From Prevotella veroralis DSM 19559 = JCM 6290 (GTDB taxonomy: Bacteria > Bacteroidota > Bacteroidia > Bacteroidales > Bacteroidaceae), in NCBI RefSeq assembly GCF_000377625.1, contig NZ_KB898328.1, positions 124,001-188,000 of the forward strand: a DNA stretch of 64,000 bases, read 5' to 3'. The stretch's first letter is position 1; each line of letters opens with the position of its first letter. The position numbers were made by a program, and so were the translations under genes. Below the pieces are notes generated by a model, which saw nothing but the letters and a program-made list of their open reading frames with translations, was not told the origin of the DNA and searched no databases. Shown here piece after piece: positions 19,763 through 28,449 of this stretch.

Positions 19763-22681
19763 TTATGAATTTTGAATTAAAGAAAGGCTCCCTCTCCCCA
19801 AGTACTGACCTGTAAGACTTTCCTTGCAGTTGGCTACTTCCTCGGGAGTACCAGCTATCACGAGGCGACCGCCTTTGTCTCCTCCTTCGGGACCAAGGTC
19901 GATGACGTGGTCAGCACACTTGATGATGTCAAGGTTATGTTCGATGACTATAATGCTGTGACCGCGTTCGATGAGTGCATGGAAGGCTTTGAGCAATCGC
20001 TTGATGTCGTGGAAATGAAGTCCAGTAGTCGGTTCGTCGAAGATAAAGAGCGTGGGATCCTTTTGCTCCTGACCAATGAAATAAGCCAATTTCACACGTT
20101 GGTTTTCACCACCCGACAGCGTGGACGAGTTCTGACCGAGCTTGATATACCCCAAACCAACATCCTCCAAGGGCTTTAACTTATTCACTATCGCGCGCCG
20201 CTTATGCTCCGTAAAGAACTGAATAGCCTCCGATACAGTCATATTCAGCACGTCATTGATGTTCTTACCATGGAACTGCACGTCAAGAATCTCACGTTTG
20301 AAGCGTTGCCCGTGACAGGCTTCACACTCCAAAACAAGGTCTGCCATGAACTGCATCTCAACCGTTATGACACCCGCTCCCTTGCATTCTTCGCATCTAC
20401 CACCGTCTATGTTGAACGAAAAGAACTGTGGGCTGAAGCCCATCTGTTTGGCTAATGGCTGTTCAGCAAATAGCTTTCTGATCTCATCATACGCCTTCAC
20501 GTAGGTCGCCGGATTAGATCTTGTACTCTTACCGATGGAGTTTTGATCGACAAACTCCACGTGTTTTATCTGCTTCCAGTCGCCTCCAAGACTTGAATAC
20601 TCGCCCGGGACTTCGGCAACCTCATCCAGTCTGCGCTTCATGGCAGGGTAGAGTATGCCCTTGACGAGCGATGACTTTCCACTGCCACTCACCCCTGTTA
20701 CAACCGTGAGGACGTTCAATGGGAATCGAACATTTATGCCCTTGAGGTTGTTCATGCGTGCTCCTTTCAGTTCGATAGCCATATTCCAAGGGCGACGAGA
20801 GGTTGGAGTGGGGATCGTTTCAGCCCCCGTAAGATATTGAATAGTATGTGATTTCGGGTATTCCGACAGTAGTTTCTTCGATTCGGCATTGCCTGCTTTG
20901 TCCTTACCGGTGGGGTCAAGGTGCTTAATATCCGACACTTTGCCTTGGAAAACAATCTCACCTCCGAGTCTGCCAGCGTCTGGTCCCACGTCAATTAAGT
21001 AATTTGCCGCCCGCATAATCTCCTCATCATGCTCCACAACTATCACCGTGTTGCCCAGAGCCTGCAGCTCCTTGAGTACGTGGATGAGCCTGTCAGTATC
21101 GCGACTATGCAGTCCGATGGACGGTTCATCAAGTATATACAACGATCCAACGAGCGAGGATCCAAGCGAGGTGGTGAGGTTAATGCGCTGACTCTCACCT
21201 CCACTCAACGTATTCGATTGGCGATTTAGGGTCAAGTAACCCAATCCTACGTCCAAAAGGAACTGTAATCTGTGGGTGATTTCAGTGATAAGTCGCTTGC
21301 TAACTTCCTTTTCGTGTTCCGTAAGTTGCAGTTTGTCAAACCATTGCTTAAGCTCAACTATAGGCATATCAACGAGGTCTGTGATGGCACGACCGCCTAT
21401 CTTCACCCACGAAGCCTCCTTTTTTAATCGCGTTCCACGGCACTCTGGGCATACAGTCTTCCCTCTGTAACGACTCATCATGACGCGGTATTGAATCTTA
21501 TATTGGTTCTCTTTGACCATTTGGAAGAATGAATCAATGCAGACACGGTCGTGTATATCCTTCTTCCGATCGCTTGGCAGTCCCTTCCATAGGCACTCCT
21601 TCTCTTGCTTCGAAAGCTCGAAGTAAGGTTTAAAGATGGGGAAGTCGTCTTGAGCAGCACGTCGGCAGAACTCTTCCTTCCATGCTTCCATCTTGTCACC
21701 ATGCCAACATTGCACGCAACCATCATACACTGACAACCCCGAATCAGGTATGACTAACTTCTCATCAATGCCTATCACGGAGCCAAAACCCTCACAGGTT
21801 GGGCACGCACCAAGCGGTGAATTGAACGAAAACATATTGTCGTTGGGTTCTTCAAAGCGTATCCCGTCTGCTTCGAAACGTGTAGAAAAGGTGTAAGTGA
21901 GCTTTGCGGGCAGTATCATCAGGCGTAGTGTGCCGTCTCCCTCATAGAAGGCTGTCTCGCAAGAGTCGGTTAATCGAGAGATAGCATCCTTTGAGTTCTC
22001 CACCGACATACGGTCTATTACAAGGTAGATTTCGGCTTTCTCTTTCTCATCCGATGGTTTTTTCTTATCCTCAGAAGAGTTATCAGTCTCATTTACAGGG
22101 TGTTCTTCAAGCCAATCCTCTATGCGAATGAACTCTCCATTGACGTAGATACGAGAATAACCCTCCTGCATTTCCATCTCCAGTTGTGCCTCCTGCGACC
22201 GCCCTTCGACTACATGTAGAGGCGAGAGAATGCAGAACTTCGTCCCTTCAGGATATGTTTTTACACATTCGATGACGTCATCAACGGTGTGATGCTTCAC
22301 CTCTTCGCCCGAAATAGGGCTGTAGGTGCGTCCGATACGAGCGTAAAGCAGACGGAGGTATTCGTAGATTTCAGTCGAAGTACCCACCGTTGAACGTGGA
22401 TTACGTGCTATTACCTTCTGCTCAATGGCTATTGCTGGGGGCAAGCCTTTGATGAAGTCGACCTCAGGCTTCGCCATTCTCCCAAGGAACTGACGTGCGT
22501 ATGCCGACAAGCTCTCTACGTATCTGCGTTGTCCCTCGGCGTAGAGTGTATCAAAGGCAAGGGACGATTTGCCCGAACCCGACACTCCCGTGATAGCGAC
22601 GAAATCGCCTTGAGGAATCTTAACATCAATGTTTTTGAGGTTATTCACCCGTGCTCCTTTTACCTCGATATACTTTTTCAT
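19763..22681 (-). CDS. uvrA: Excinuclease ABC subunit A
   Basis: A 972-residue damage-recognition ATPase of nucleotide excision repair, acting with UvrB and UvrC. Two ABC modules are seen. The first has Walker A GVSGSGKSS (about residue 32) and signature LSGGESQRINL (about 492). The second has GVSGSGKSSLVKG (about 663) and LSGGENQRVKL (about 855), followed by FIFDEPTTGLHFHDI. Zinc-binding cysteine pairs are visible (CPTCEGFG, CPECRGTR, CEECKGAG, CEACHGQR). It is slightly longer than the usual 940, partly through a charged insert near residues 195-215 (NSSEDKKKPSDEKEKAEI). Its last residues (LIQNS) are encoded by an R5 repeat. Confidence 0.97.
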   Translation of the reverse strand: MKKYIEVKGARVNNLKNIDVKIPQGDFVAITGVSGSGKSSLAFDTLYAEGQRRYVESLSAYARQFLGRMAKPEVDFIKGLPPAIAIEQKVIARNPRSTVGTSTEIYEYLRLLYARIGRTYSPISGEEVKHHTVDDVIECVKTYPEGTKFCILSPLHVVEGRSQEAQLEMEMQEGYSRIYVNGEFIRIEDWLEEHPVNETDNSSEDKKKPSDEKEKAEIYLVIDRMSVENSKDAISRLTDSCETAFYEGDGTLRLMILPAKLTYTFSTRFEADGIRFEEPNDNMFSFNSPLGACPTCEGFGSVIGIDEKLVIPDSGLSVYDGCVQCWHGDKMEAWKEEFCRRAAQDDFPIFKPYFELSKQEKECLWKGLPSDRKKDIHDRVCIDSFFQMVKENQYKIQYRVMMSRYRGKTVCPECRGTRLKKEASWVKIGGRAITDLVDMPIVELKQWFDKLQLTEHEKEVSKRLITEITHRLQFLLDVGLGYLTLNRQSNTLSGGESQRINLTTSLGSSLVGSLYILDEPSIGLHSRDTDRLIHVLKELQALGNTVIVVEHDEEIMRAANYLIDVGPDAGRLGGEIVFQGKVSDIKHLDPTGKDKAGNAESKKLLSEYPKSHTIQYLTGAETIPTPTSRRPWNMAIELKGARMNNLKGINVRFPLNVLTVVTGVSGSGKSSLVKGILYPAMKRRLDEVAEVPGEYSSLGGDWKQIKHVEFVDQNSIGKSTRSNPATYVKAYDEIRKLFAEQPLAKQMGFSPQFFSFNIDGGRCEECKGAGVITVEMQFMADLVLECEACHGQRFKREILDVQFHGKNINDVLNMTVSEAIQFFTEHKRRAIVNKLKPLEDVGLGYIKLGQNSSTLSGGENQRVKLAYFIGQEQKDPTLFIFDEPTTGLHFHDIKRLLKAFHALIERGHSIIVIEHNLDIIKCADHVIDLGPEGGDKGGRLVIAGTPEEVANCKESLTGQYLGRGSLSLIQNS

Positions 22682-22832
22682 AACCTTAATAAATCTTATC
22701 TCTACACAATGGACATGCTTAAAAGAAGTTTAAGCATGGTTGGGAATTGTGCAAAAGTACGAAAAAACTTTGGTTCTTTGTGGCTTTTCGCTTATATTTG
22801 CAGCGTATTTTTGATTTTAAAAGAATAAGATT

Positions 22833-23237
22833 ATGAGAGTTAAAAAGTTATTGGTAATGGCTCTGATAGCCCTTCCTACAATGGTAATGGCGCAGAGCAC
22901 TTATGAGCCAGTGGGCAGTTCGGATAACAAAACACCATTAGAAAACAAGACTGTAAACCCTGTTTACCAGCAGTGGTTGAGCCAGTATGTAGAGGTAGGA
23001 CGCAAGATTAACGATATATCTGCACAATATCAACGTGAGGTGGACAAGCGTGGTTACCCTAAGAAGAAGACAGTTCAAGCTAAAATGGAGCTTGTTAGCC
23101 AGTACATCTATTTGTTGAAACAAGAGCGTGATACGCCCGATTTGAATCAAAACCTTGATGTTCAGAAGGTCAACGATAAGATAAGTCTATGGCAAAGTCA
23201 GCTTGATGGATTGGCAAACTTGCTGAAGAAGATCTAA
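22833..23237 (+). CDS. Small exported hypothetical protein
   Basis: A 134-residue protein with a signal peptide (MRVKKLLVMALIALPTMVMAQ). The mature part is about 110 residues, mostly predicted helix and charged (VYQQWLSQYVEVGRKINDISAQYQREVDKRGYPKKK, then ISLWQSQLDGLANLLKKI), suggesting a small helical or coiled-coil periplasmic protein. I do not recognise a family. A TATATTTG box lies near 22793, about 40 bp upstream. The gene is followed by an 18-bp perfect stem-loop shared with the convergent gene on the other strand. Confidence 0.7.
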   Translation: MRVKKLLVMALIALPTMVMAQSTYEPVGSSDNKTPLENKTVNPVYQQWLSQYVEVGRKINDISAQYQREVDKRGYPKKKTVQAKMELVSQYIYLLKQERDTPDLNQNLDVQKVNDKISLWQSQLDGLANLLKKI

Positions 23238-23260
23238 AAAAGAGCATTAGACAATACGCA

Positions 23261-23304
23261 TGAAGGCGTCAGAAGTTCTGTTAATCGAACTTCTGACGCC
23301 TTCA
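23261..23304. terminator. Bidirectional terminator-like stem-loop
   Basis: An 18-bp perfect inverted repeat (23261-23278 with 23287-23304, core GAAGGCGTCAGAAGTTC) encloses an 8-base loop between two convergent genes. T-tracts are weak on both sides. Confidence 0.7.
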
Positions 23305-23340
23305 GTTGTTTGTGGGGACGAGTGGAATTAAGGGTTACGA

Positions 23341-24015
23341 TCAATCCTTGGAGTACTCCTTTCCGTCCGTATCAAGCAATACCTCTCGGTCACCGATGCG
23401 TGCCTCGAAGTACGGCGGTTCGTCTCTTAGCGATATACTGTCATATATGAAAGGTGCGACGATGGTGTCTTTTCCATCAGGGAGGATCAGTCCCAACTTA
23501 CCGTCCAGTTGTGCGATAAGCGGCATGGTACGCAAGTCGTCTACATAAACATAGCATGTGCGGAGGAACTCATACTTAGGTTCTACGAGTATGCGACCCC
23601 TATAGTCAAGGATTCCAAAGCGTCCGTTGCGCTCGATGACCTCGTGATACTTGATGTAAATCTCACGTATCAAGTTCAAGTATCTGACCATCTTTCGCTT
23701 GTCATTGACCAACGTTACAAGATAAGCAAAGGTGTCGGAATAGTTCGCCATAGCACGAGCAAGGACGATCTTCATGTCTAATCCCTTGATAACCTTGCGA
23801 TTCAAGTCGATGTAATGGGCAATGGCTGCCTCTTTCTCCTCCAACGATAAGTCCTTTAAATGCTCTTCGAAGCGCAACATCTGTTGCTTACTTCCGCGCA
23901 TAGCCTTGATATATCGGTGGATACGACGCCCCATTTCCATGCAAACGAAATGGCGTATTCGTTGCTCCTCTATCGGATCCGTGTATTCTTGGTTGAAGTT
24001 ATCTATCGTAATCAT
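23341..24015 (-). CDS. WG-repeat-like hypothetical protein
   Basis: A 224-residue soluble protein with no signal peptide. The N-terminal ~120 residues are helical and charged (EEQRIRHFVCMEMGRRIHRYIKAMRG, LSLEEKEAAIAHYIDLNRKVI). The C-terminal ~90 contain two or three WG-like units (NGRFGILDYRGRILVEPKYEFL, DGKLGLILPDGKDTIVAPFIYDSI), as in the WG beta-hairpin repeats common in Bacteroidota. Function is unknown. The -7 box TAACTTTG on the minus strand lies about 30 bp upstream of the start codon. It precedes the YccF gene in the opposite direction of transcription order and may be monocistronic. Confidence 0.65.
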   Translation of the reverse strand: MITIDNFNQEYTDPIEEQRIRHFVCMEMGRRIHRYIKAMRGSKQQMLRFEEHLKDLSLEEKEAAIAHYIDLNRKVIKGLDMKIVLARAMANYSDTFAYLVTLVNDKRKMVRYLNLIREIYIKYHEVIERNGRFGILDYRGRILVEPKYEFLRTCYVYVDDLRTMPLIAQLDGKLGLILPDGKDTIVAPFIYDSISLRDEPPYFEARIGDREVLLDTDGKEYSKD

Positions 24016-24088
24016 GGGCGTTACCTCCTATGTTTTTCGCCAAAGTTACTGACTTTTCGTGGCTCCACCAAGAATTATAAAGAGTTTT

Positions 24089-24466
24089 TTATAAGTTCAA
24101 TGTAACATCCTTTCCGAATGGAGCAAGGCATAATCCAGCCATCTTAAAGTGCTGCTTTGCGAAGGGAATCCCTATAATGGTTATCCCCAAGAGAAGCCCG
24201 AAAAAGACATGACAAAGCCATGCCCACAAGCCACCGAAGATAATCCAAAGGATGTTAAGGGGCAGGGTGAGGCACCCGAAAGTATTGTCGGTGTTATGCA
24301 CCTCAGCCCCGAACGGCCATAAACAAAGCAATCCGAGCTTGAAAGTTTGTATAGCGACAGGGATCCCAACGATGGTTAATGCCATGGCAAGACTCCCCGT
24401 GAAGTAACCGATGGCAGCCTCCAGACCACCGAAGAGCCACCACAGAAGGTTTCCAATAAAGCGCAT
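24089..24466 (-). CDS. yccF: YccF domain inner-membrane protein
   Basis: A 125-residue membrane protein made of two tandem YccF-type units. Each carries the sequence pattern NxLWxxFGG ... TIVGIP/TIIGIP ... G-L-C-L-x-PFG: the first is at about residues 4-53 and the second at about 68-120. Four hydrophobic segments are expected. The function of YccF (DUF307) is unknown. The start codon ATG at 24464-24466 sits directly beside the over-represented 12-mer TATAATAAGGTG (opposite strand), in the gap to the nitroreductase gene. Confidence 0.88.
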   Translation of the reverse strand: MRFIGNLLWWLFGGLEAAIGYFTGSLAMALTIVGIPVAIQTFKLGLLCLWPFGAEVHNTDNTFGCLTLPLNILWIIFGGLWAWLCHVFFGLLLGITIIGIPFAKQHFKMAGLCLAPFGKDVTLNL

Positions 24467-24469
24467 ATA

Positions 24470-24481
24470 TATAATAAGGTG
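24470..24481 (+). repeat. Copy of the 12-mer TATAATAAGGTG
   Basis: One of seven exact copies in the window. This one lies in the gap immediately upstream of the YccF start codon, with the flank ATATATAATAAGGTGTAA also shared with the copy at 57548. Confidence 0.6.
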
Positions 24482-24519
24482 TAAGTTGCTAAATAAGGTA
24501 GGAAGTGTGAGGAGACGAA

Positions 24520-25029
24520 TTAAATCGTCTCCGTAATCTCCTCCAAAGGCTTCCGTTTCTTTTCATTCATCGGACAGTCAGGGGCGATGTGACCAATAGG
24601 AATCACCGCAATAGCTTCATATCCAGGGCGAGGGAAGAGTTCGGCGAGTTTCGCCACCTTATAGTTACAAACCCAGCAGCTGCCCAATCCCCGTTCAGCA
24701 GCAGCCAAACAGAGGTGCTCGGTGGCAATGGCTACATCAATATCTCCGTGTGACTTGCCATCTTGGGGGCGTACCCAACAGGCATCCACAGCCTTCATAC
24801 AAATGATGTAAAGCGGTGCTGAATTGATCCACTCACGTGCGTAACATTCCTGCAAACGCTTGCGTGCCTCGGGAGACTTGACCACAACGAACTTCCAAGG
24901 CTGTTTGTTCACTGCCGAAGGAGCCATGCGTGTCACTTCAAGGATATACTTTAAGTCCGCTTCCGACACTGGCTCGTCAGTGAATTTACGTACTGAAAAG
25001 CGCTTTTGTGATAGTTCTAACAAGTTCAT
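24520..25029 (-). CDS. Nitroreductase family protein
   Basis: A 169-residue FMN-dependent NAD(P)H oxidoreductase of the nitroreductase superfamily. Seen: SQKRFSVRKFTDEPVSEADLKYILEVTRMAPSAVNKQPWKFVVV (FMN phosphate-binding Arg and Ser region), the central DIDVAIATEHLCLAAAERGLGSCWVCNY, and the end YEAIAVIPIGHIAPD. This matches the short nitroreductases of Bacteroidota and Clostridia. The physiological substrate is unknown; reduction of quinones, nitro compounds or flavins is typical of the superfamily. Its start codon overlaps the stop codon of the upstream DHH gene by four bases (ATGA), so translation is probably coupled. Confidence 0.9.
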   Translation of the reverse strand: MNLLELSQKRFSVRKFTDEPVSEADLKYILEVTRMAPSAVNKQPWKFVVVKSPEARKRLQECYAREWINSAPLYIICMKAVDACWVRPQDGKSHGDIDVAIATEHLCLAAAERGLGSCWVCNYKVAKLAELFPRPGYEAIAVIPIGHIAPDCPMNEKKRKPLEEITETI

Positions 25030-26075
25030 AATACCTTTGTTTTTAATTGATCTTTATAATAGAGAAGCGCCTTGATAACCACCTGTTCCGCCTCTTCGAG
25101 CGTACAATTCAGTTTGCCACCGGCTGCATCTGCATGTCCACCACCATTGAAGAACTTCGTAGCCATGGGCTGACAATGGAACCCGTTACATGACCTTAGG
25201 CTCACCAAGACGGTGTTTTGTTTCTCAGTATCTTCTCTCAACGATATGCTGAGTTTAAGTCCTTTAATCTGTTGAGGGACATTTACAAGTCCTTCCATGT
25301 CCCCTTTGATAAAGTGGAATTGCCTCATATCCTCCTTCGTAACGGTGAAATAAGCTGCATGTAACTCCTCAACGACCTTCATCTTATTGAGAATTATATG
25401 CGAGCGGAGGCGCAGTGCGTTCGTAGAATAGTTGTGGAACACTCGGTTATAAATCTCATCTTTATCAATCCTCTTCGTTAGTAGCTGTCCAATAATATAG
25501 TAGATCTCTGGTCGGGAAGAGTTATAAGTGAAGCCACCGGTGTCTGTCATCATACCGCAATATATACATTCAGCACACTGACGGGTCATCGTCTCGAATC
25601 CACCTAACTGACAGATGAGGCGGAAAACAATCTCACTTGTGCTCGACATATCCGGTCGGGAGATAGCCAGCGCACACCCTTCATCAGGGTCCAAGTGGTG
25701 GTCGATGAGTAAACGAGGGGCTTCGGACGATTCCAATGCCTCCTGCATTGCATCCACACGGGAGGGCTGGTTGAAATCGAGACAACACACCAGATCAGCC
25801 TCTTTAAAGATTCGCTCCACCTCACGAGGGCGTCGGTCATAACGAATGACAGTGTTGCTACCCGGCAACCAATGTAAGAAATCGGGTGTAGCATCAGGCA
25901 TACACACCTTCACGTTGGTTTTTCCTGTCCCATTCAGATAGTCCATCCATGCCAGAGAAGAGCCCATGGCATCGCCGTCGGGAGCTCTGTGAGCACAGAT
26001 AACAATATTTTTTGCAGTGGTAAGCAACTGCCGCAACGAGGTGAGTTCCTCCTCTTTTAATAGGTTTAAATCCAT
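25026..26075 (-). CDS. DHH phosphoesterase, NrnA-like oligoribonuclease/pAp phosphatase
   Basis: About 349 residues from the preferred ATG at 26075 (MDLNLLKEEELTSLRQ). The open frame extends 41 codons further upstream, but those residues do not look like family sequence. Motifs: CAHRAPDGDAMGSS (DHH motif I), CCLDFNQPSR (motif II), LLIDHHLDPDEG (DHH signature) and the DHHA1 RNA-binding end GGGHADAAGG. NrnA-type enzymes degrade short RNA oligomers and dephosphorylate 3'-phosphoadenosine 5'-phosphate, or cleave cyclic di-nucleotide products such as pApA. Which activity dominates here is not decided by sequence. It is the first gene of a pair with the nitroreductase. Confidence 0.9.
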   Translation of the reverse strand: MDLNLLKEEELTSLRQLLTTAKNIVICAHRAPDGDAMGSSLAWMDYLNGTGKTNVKVCMPDATPDFLHWLPGSNTVIRYDRRPREVERIFKEADLVCCLDFNQPSRVDAMQEALESSEAPRLLIDHHLDPDEGCALAISRPDMSSTSEIVFRLICQLGGFETMTRQCAECIYCGMMTDTGGFTYNSSRPEIYYIIGQLLTKRIDKDEIYNRVFHNYSTNALRLRSHIILNKMKVVEELHAAYFTVTKEDMRQFHFIKGDMEGLVNVPQQIKGLKLSISLREDTEKQNTVLVSLRSCNGFHCQPMATKFFNGGGHADAAGGKLNCTLEEAEQVVIKALLYYKDQLKTKVL

Positions 26076-26220
26076 TGTGTGTTGTTCTTCTTTTAGATGG
26101 ATTGGGGTGAAAAGAGCCTTATCTCGAGGAGTAAGACTCGGATAGAAAGAATCTATTAGACATGAGGATGCGTGCCTCCTGTAGCTTGCATGATTCACAC
26201 ATCCTCGATGTCCTCATTAT

Positions 26221-27132
26221 TTAAAATAGCTTAGCTGGGTAAGTACCATCGTCTATCAACGACTGAATCTTCGCAACGACACTCTCGCGATCGGCAGCGT
26301 ATGTAACGCCAAACCACTTGCTCGTCGTGTCGAGCACCTTCACCGTTGCAGTGCCATCGTTGATGAGTTTGTTCACCATCAGCGGTATGAAGTACTCCGC
26401 CTTCTTGTTTTCTATGTTCTTCGGATCCGATAAGAACTCCTTGAAATAAGCCTCGCTATAATCGAAGTAATCAGGTGTGAAGCCCCATACATTCATAGAG
26501 ACAGGGGTGTTATCGCTCACTGCCACCCATTCGCCCTGCTCATCCTTGTACTTCACTTCGCCGTCACGACGCTCAATCTCGGTGCGTTCCACAACCGTTG
26601 TGAGGTTACCCTCTGCATTCGTAGAACAGATACCGCGCGCCACAGTTCCATTATCGCTAAGGGTGTTACCAACGCGGAATCCAACCATAGCATACTGATT
26701 CTTAGCACCTTCGGGGAGGTCGGCAAGGAACTTACCAATGACCTTGAAGCAGTCACGATTGTAGAAATCGTCGCAGTTGATGACGCAGAAAGGCTCCTTG
26801 ATAACATCCTTTGCCATCAAAACAGCATGATTGGTGCCCCATGGTTTCTCACGTCCTTCAGGTACAGAGAAGCCCTCTGGCAGTGCATCAAGGCTTTGGA
26901 AGACTAACTCGGCAGGGATATGTCCTTCATACTTAGATAGTACCTGCTTGCGAAACTGGTCCTCGAAGTCCTTACGAATGACGAATACTATCTTGCCAAA
27001 ACCAGCCTGAATGGCATCGTAAATAGAGTAGTCCATGATGGTTTCACCATTGGGTCCGAGCTCATCGAGCTGCTTGAGACCACCGTAGCGGCTTCCCATT
27101 CCAGCCGCAAGAAGTAATAATGTAGGTTTCAT
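26221..27132 (-). CDS. Sugar nucleotidyltransferase family protein
   Basis: A 303-residue NTP-transferase fold protein. The N-terminal signature LLLLAAGMGSRYGGLKQL matches the nucleotide-binding loop of nucleotidylyltransferases, with the Gly-rich turn and a Lys that binds phosphate. Then come WGTNHAVLMAKDVI and INCDDFYNRDCF, the metal-binding DD region. The remaining residues fit a compact single-domain enzyme without the left-handed beta-helix of GlmU. It would attach a nucleotide to a sugar phosphate or alditol phosphate; the exact substrate is unknown. A TACCTTTG box on the minus strand lies about 65 bp upstream (near 27195). Confidence 0.85.
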   Translation of the reverse strand: MKPTLLLLAAGMGSRYGGLKQLDELGPNGETIMDYSIYDAIQAGFGKIVFVIRKDFEDQFRKQVLSKYEGHIPAELVFQSLDALPEGFSVPEGREKPWGTNHAVLMAKDVIKEPFCVINCDDFYNRDCFKVIGKFLADLPEGAKNQYAMVGFRVGNTLSDNGTVARGICSTNAEGNLTTVVERTEIERRDGEVKYKDEQGEWVAVSDNTPVSMNVWGFTPDYFDYSEAYFKEFLSDPKNIENKKAEYFIPLMVNKLINDGTATVKVLDTTSKWFGVTYAADRESVVAKIQSLIDDGTYPAKLF

Positions 27133-28449
27133 TCTTTTGTATTTATATCATTAATCTATCGTGGTTTGCTAAACAGACCATCTATTGTTATATGCTGCAA
27201 AGGTAACAAAAAGATTCATATATCAGCGTGTTTTTAGACAGAATGAACATGCTCCTTAAATTCAAAATTCATAATTCAAATTAAAGCCTCCCCAAGCCCC
27301 TCCGAAGGAGGGGATGTCCTCCCCAAAGGTCTTGCTTAACTTCTAAAGTGTGGTTGGTATGAGTTGACGAGTGGATAGTTGACAAGTTAACAAGTTGTTT
27401 GTTCTGTTGGAAACTATGGAGAACCTGTAGGGACAGACGCCCTCGTCTGTCCGCCCATTTACCCTTATATGGTATCCCGTTAGGCAACATCCCCTCCTTC
27501 GGAGGGGCTTGGGGAGGCTTTTCTTGGCTGTGTTTTGTCGGACAGACGAGGGAGTCTGTCCCTACAGGTTCTCCATAGTTTCCAACAGAACAAACAACTT
27601 GTTAACTTGTCAACTATCCACTCGTCAACTCTACCTAATCACACTTTTGAATTGTGAATTATAAATTTTGAATTACACGTAGGCGTCAGCTTCTGTGGAT
27701 TCCCATGTTCCTTTAGGAACTCTGTGTCGCTTTCAGGCTTCGTGCTATCCGTGTATTCCGTGTTAAAAATACCTTAGCAAAGAACTTATTGATGCTTTTC
27801 AACAACAGAGCTAATCACAATTTTGAATTTTGAACTTTGCATTTTGAATTAAACAAGAGTCTCCCCTAACTCGCTCCCGTTAGGCACTCCTCCCCTTGGG
27901 GGAGGCTGGGAGGGGTTTCATTCCCATGTTCCTTTAGGAACTCTGTGTCCCTTTTAGGCTTCGTGCCATCCGTGTAATCTGTGTTAAAAATGTATTAGCA
28001 AAGAACTTATTGGTGCTTTTCAACAACAGAACTAATCATAATTTTGAATTATGAACTTTGAATTTTGAATTGCACATGGGCATCTGCCTCTGTGGATTCC
28101 CATGTTCCGTAAGGAACTCTGTGTCGCCTTTAGGCTTCGTGCCATCCGTGTAATCTGTGTTAAGAGAAGCCTCACCCCCGCCCCCTCTCCCAATGGAGAG
28201 GGGAGTAGATAGTATTGTTTTCCACAGAACAAACAACTTGTTTACTTGTCAACCAGTCCACTCGTCCACTCATACCAACCACACTTTAGAAGTTAAGCAA
28301 GACCTTTGGGGAAGACATCCCCTCCTTTGGAGGGGCTTGGGGAGGCTTTAATTTGAATTATGAACTTTGAATTTTAAATTATAAAAGAGGGTCTTTTAAT
28401 TGCAAGCCCATAACAATAAACAAGGCAGGAGGGACGTTATATAGTCGTT
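27133..28449. repeat. 1.3-kb gap filled with nested repeats
   Basis: No gene is seen; short open frames here are translations of repeats. Order: promoter of the minus-strand gene (about 27190), a lone copy of the minisatellite core (27228-27251), R5, R7 with tail (about 27280-27360), a foldback element with 93-bp arms (27361-27631), three near-tandem units of R5 plus inverted R3 (about 27635-28163; the second also holds R8 at about 27855-27915), R4 (about 28168-28205), inverted R6, inverted R7 block (about 28270-28350) and R5 up to 28382. The last ~65 bases are the leader of the receptor gene. Confidence 0.8.
27361..27631. mobile_element. Foldback (MITE-like) element with 93-bp inverted arms
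   Basis: The left arm 27361-27453 and right arm 27539-27631 are inverted copies, 93 bp each, differing at about one position. They enclose an 85-bp loop (27454-27538) that contains an R7 hairpin (CCCCTCCTTCGGAGGGG). Each arm holds an R6 tract outside and an R2 arm inside. No coding sequence for a transposase is present, so any movement would need help in trans. A relative with nearly the same loop but different outer arms lies at 37124-37277. Confidence 0.65.

Noticed and set aside
28032..28236. Overlapping open frames with NTDYTDG-like strings
   Set aside because: These are translations of the R3 element and neighbouring repeats in different frames; the same strings appear wherever the repeat is.
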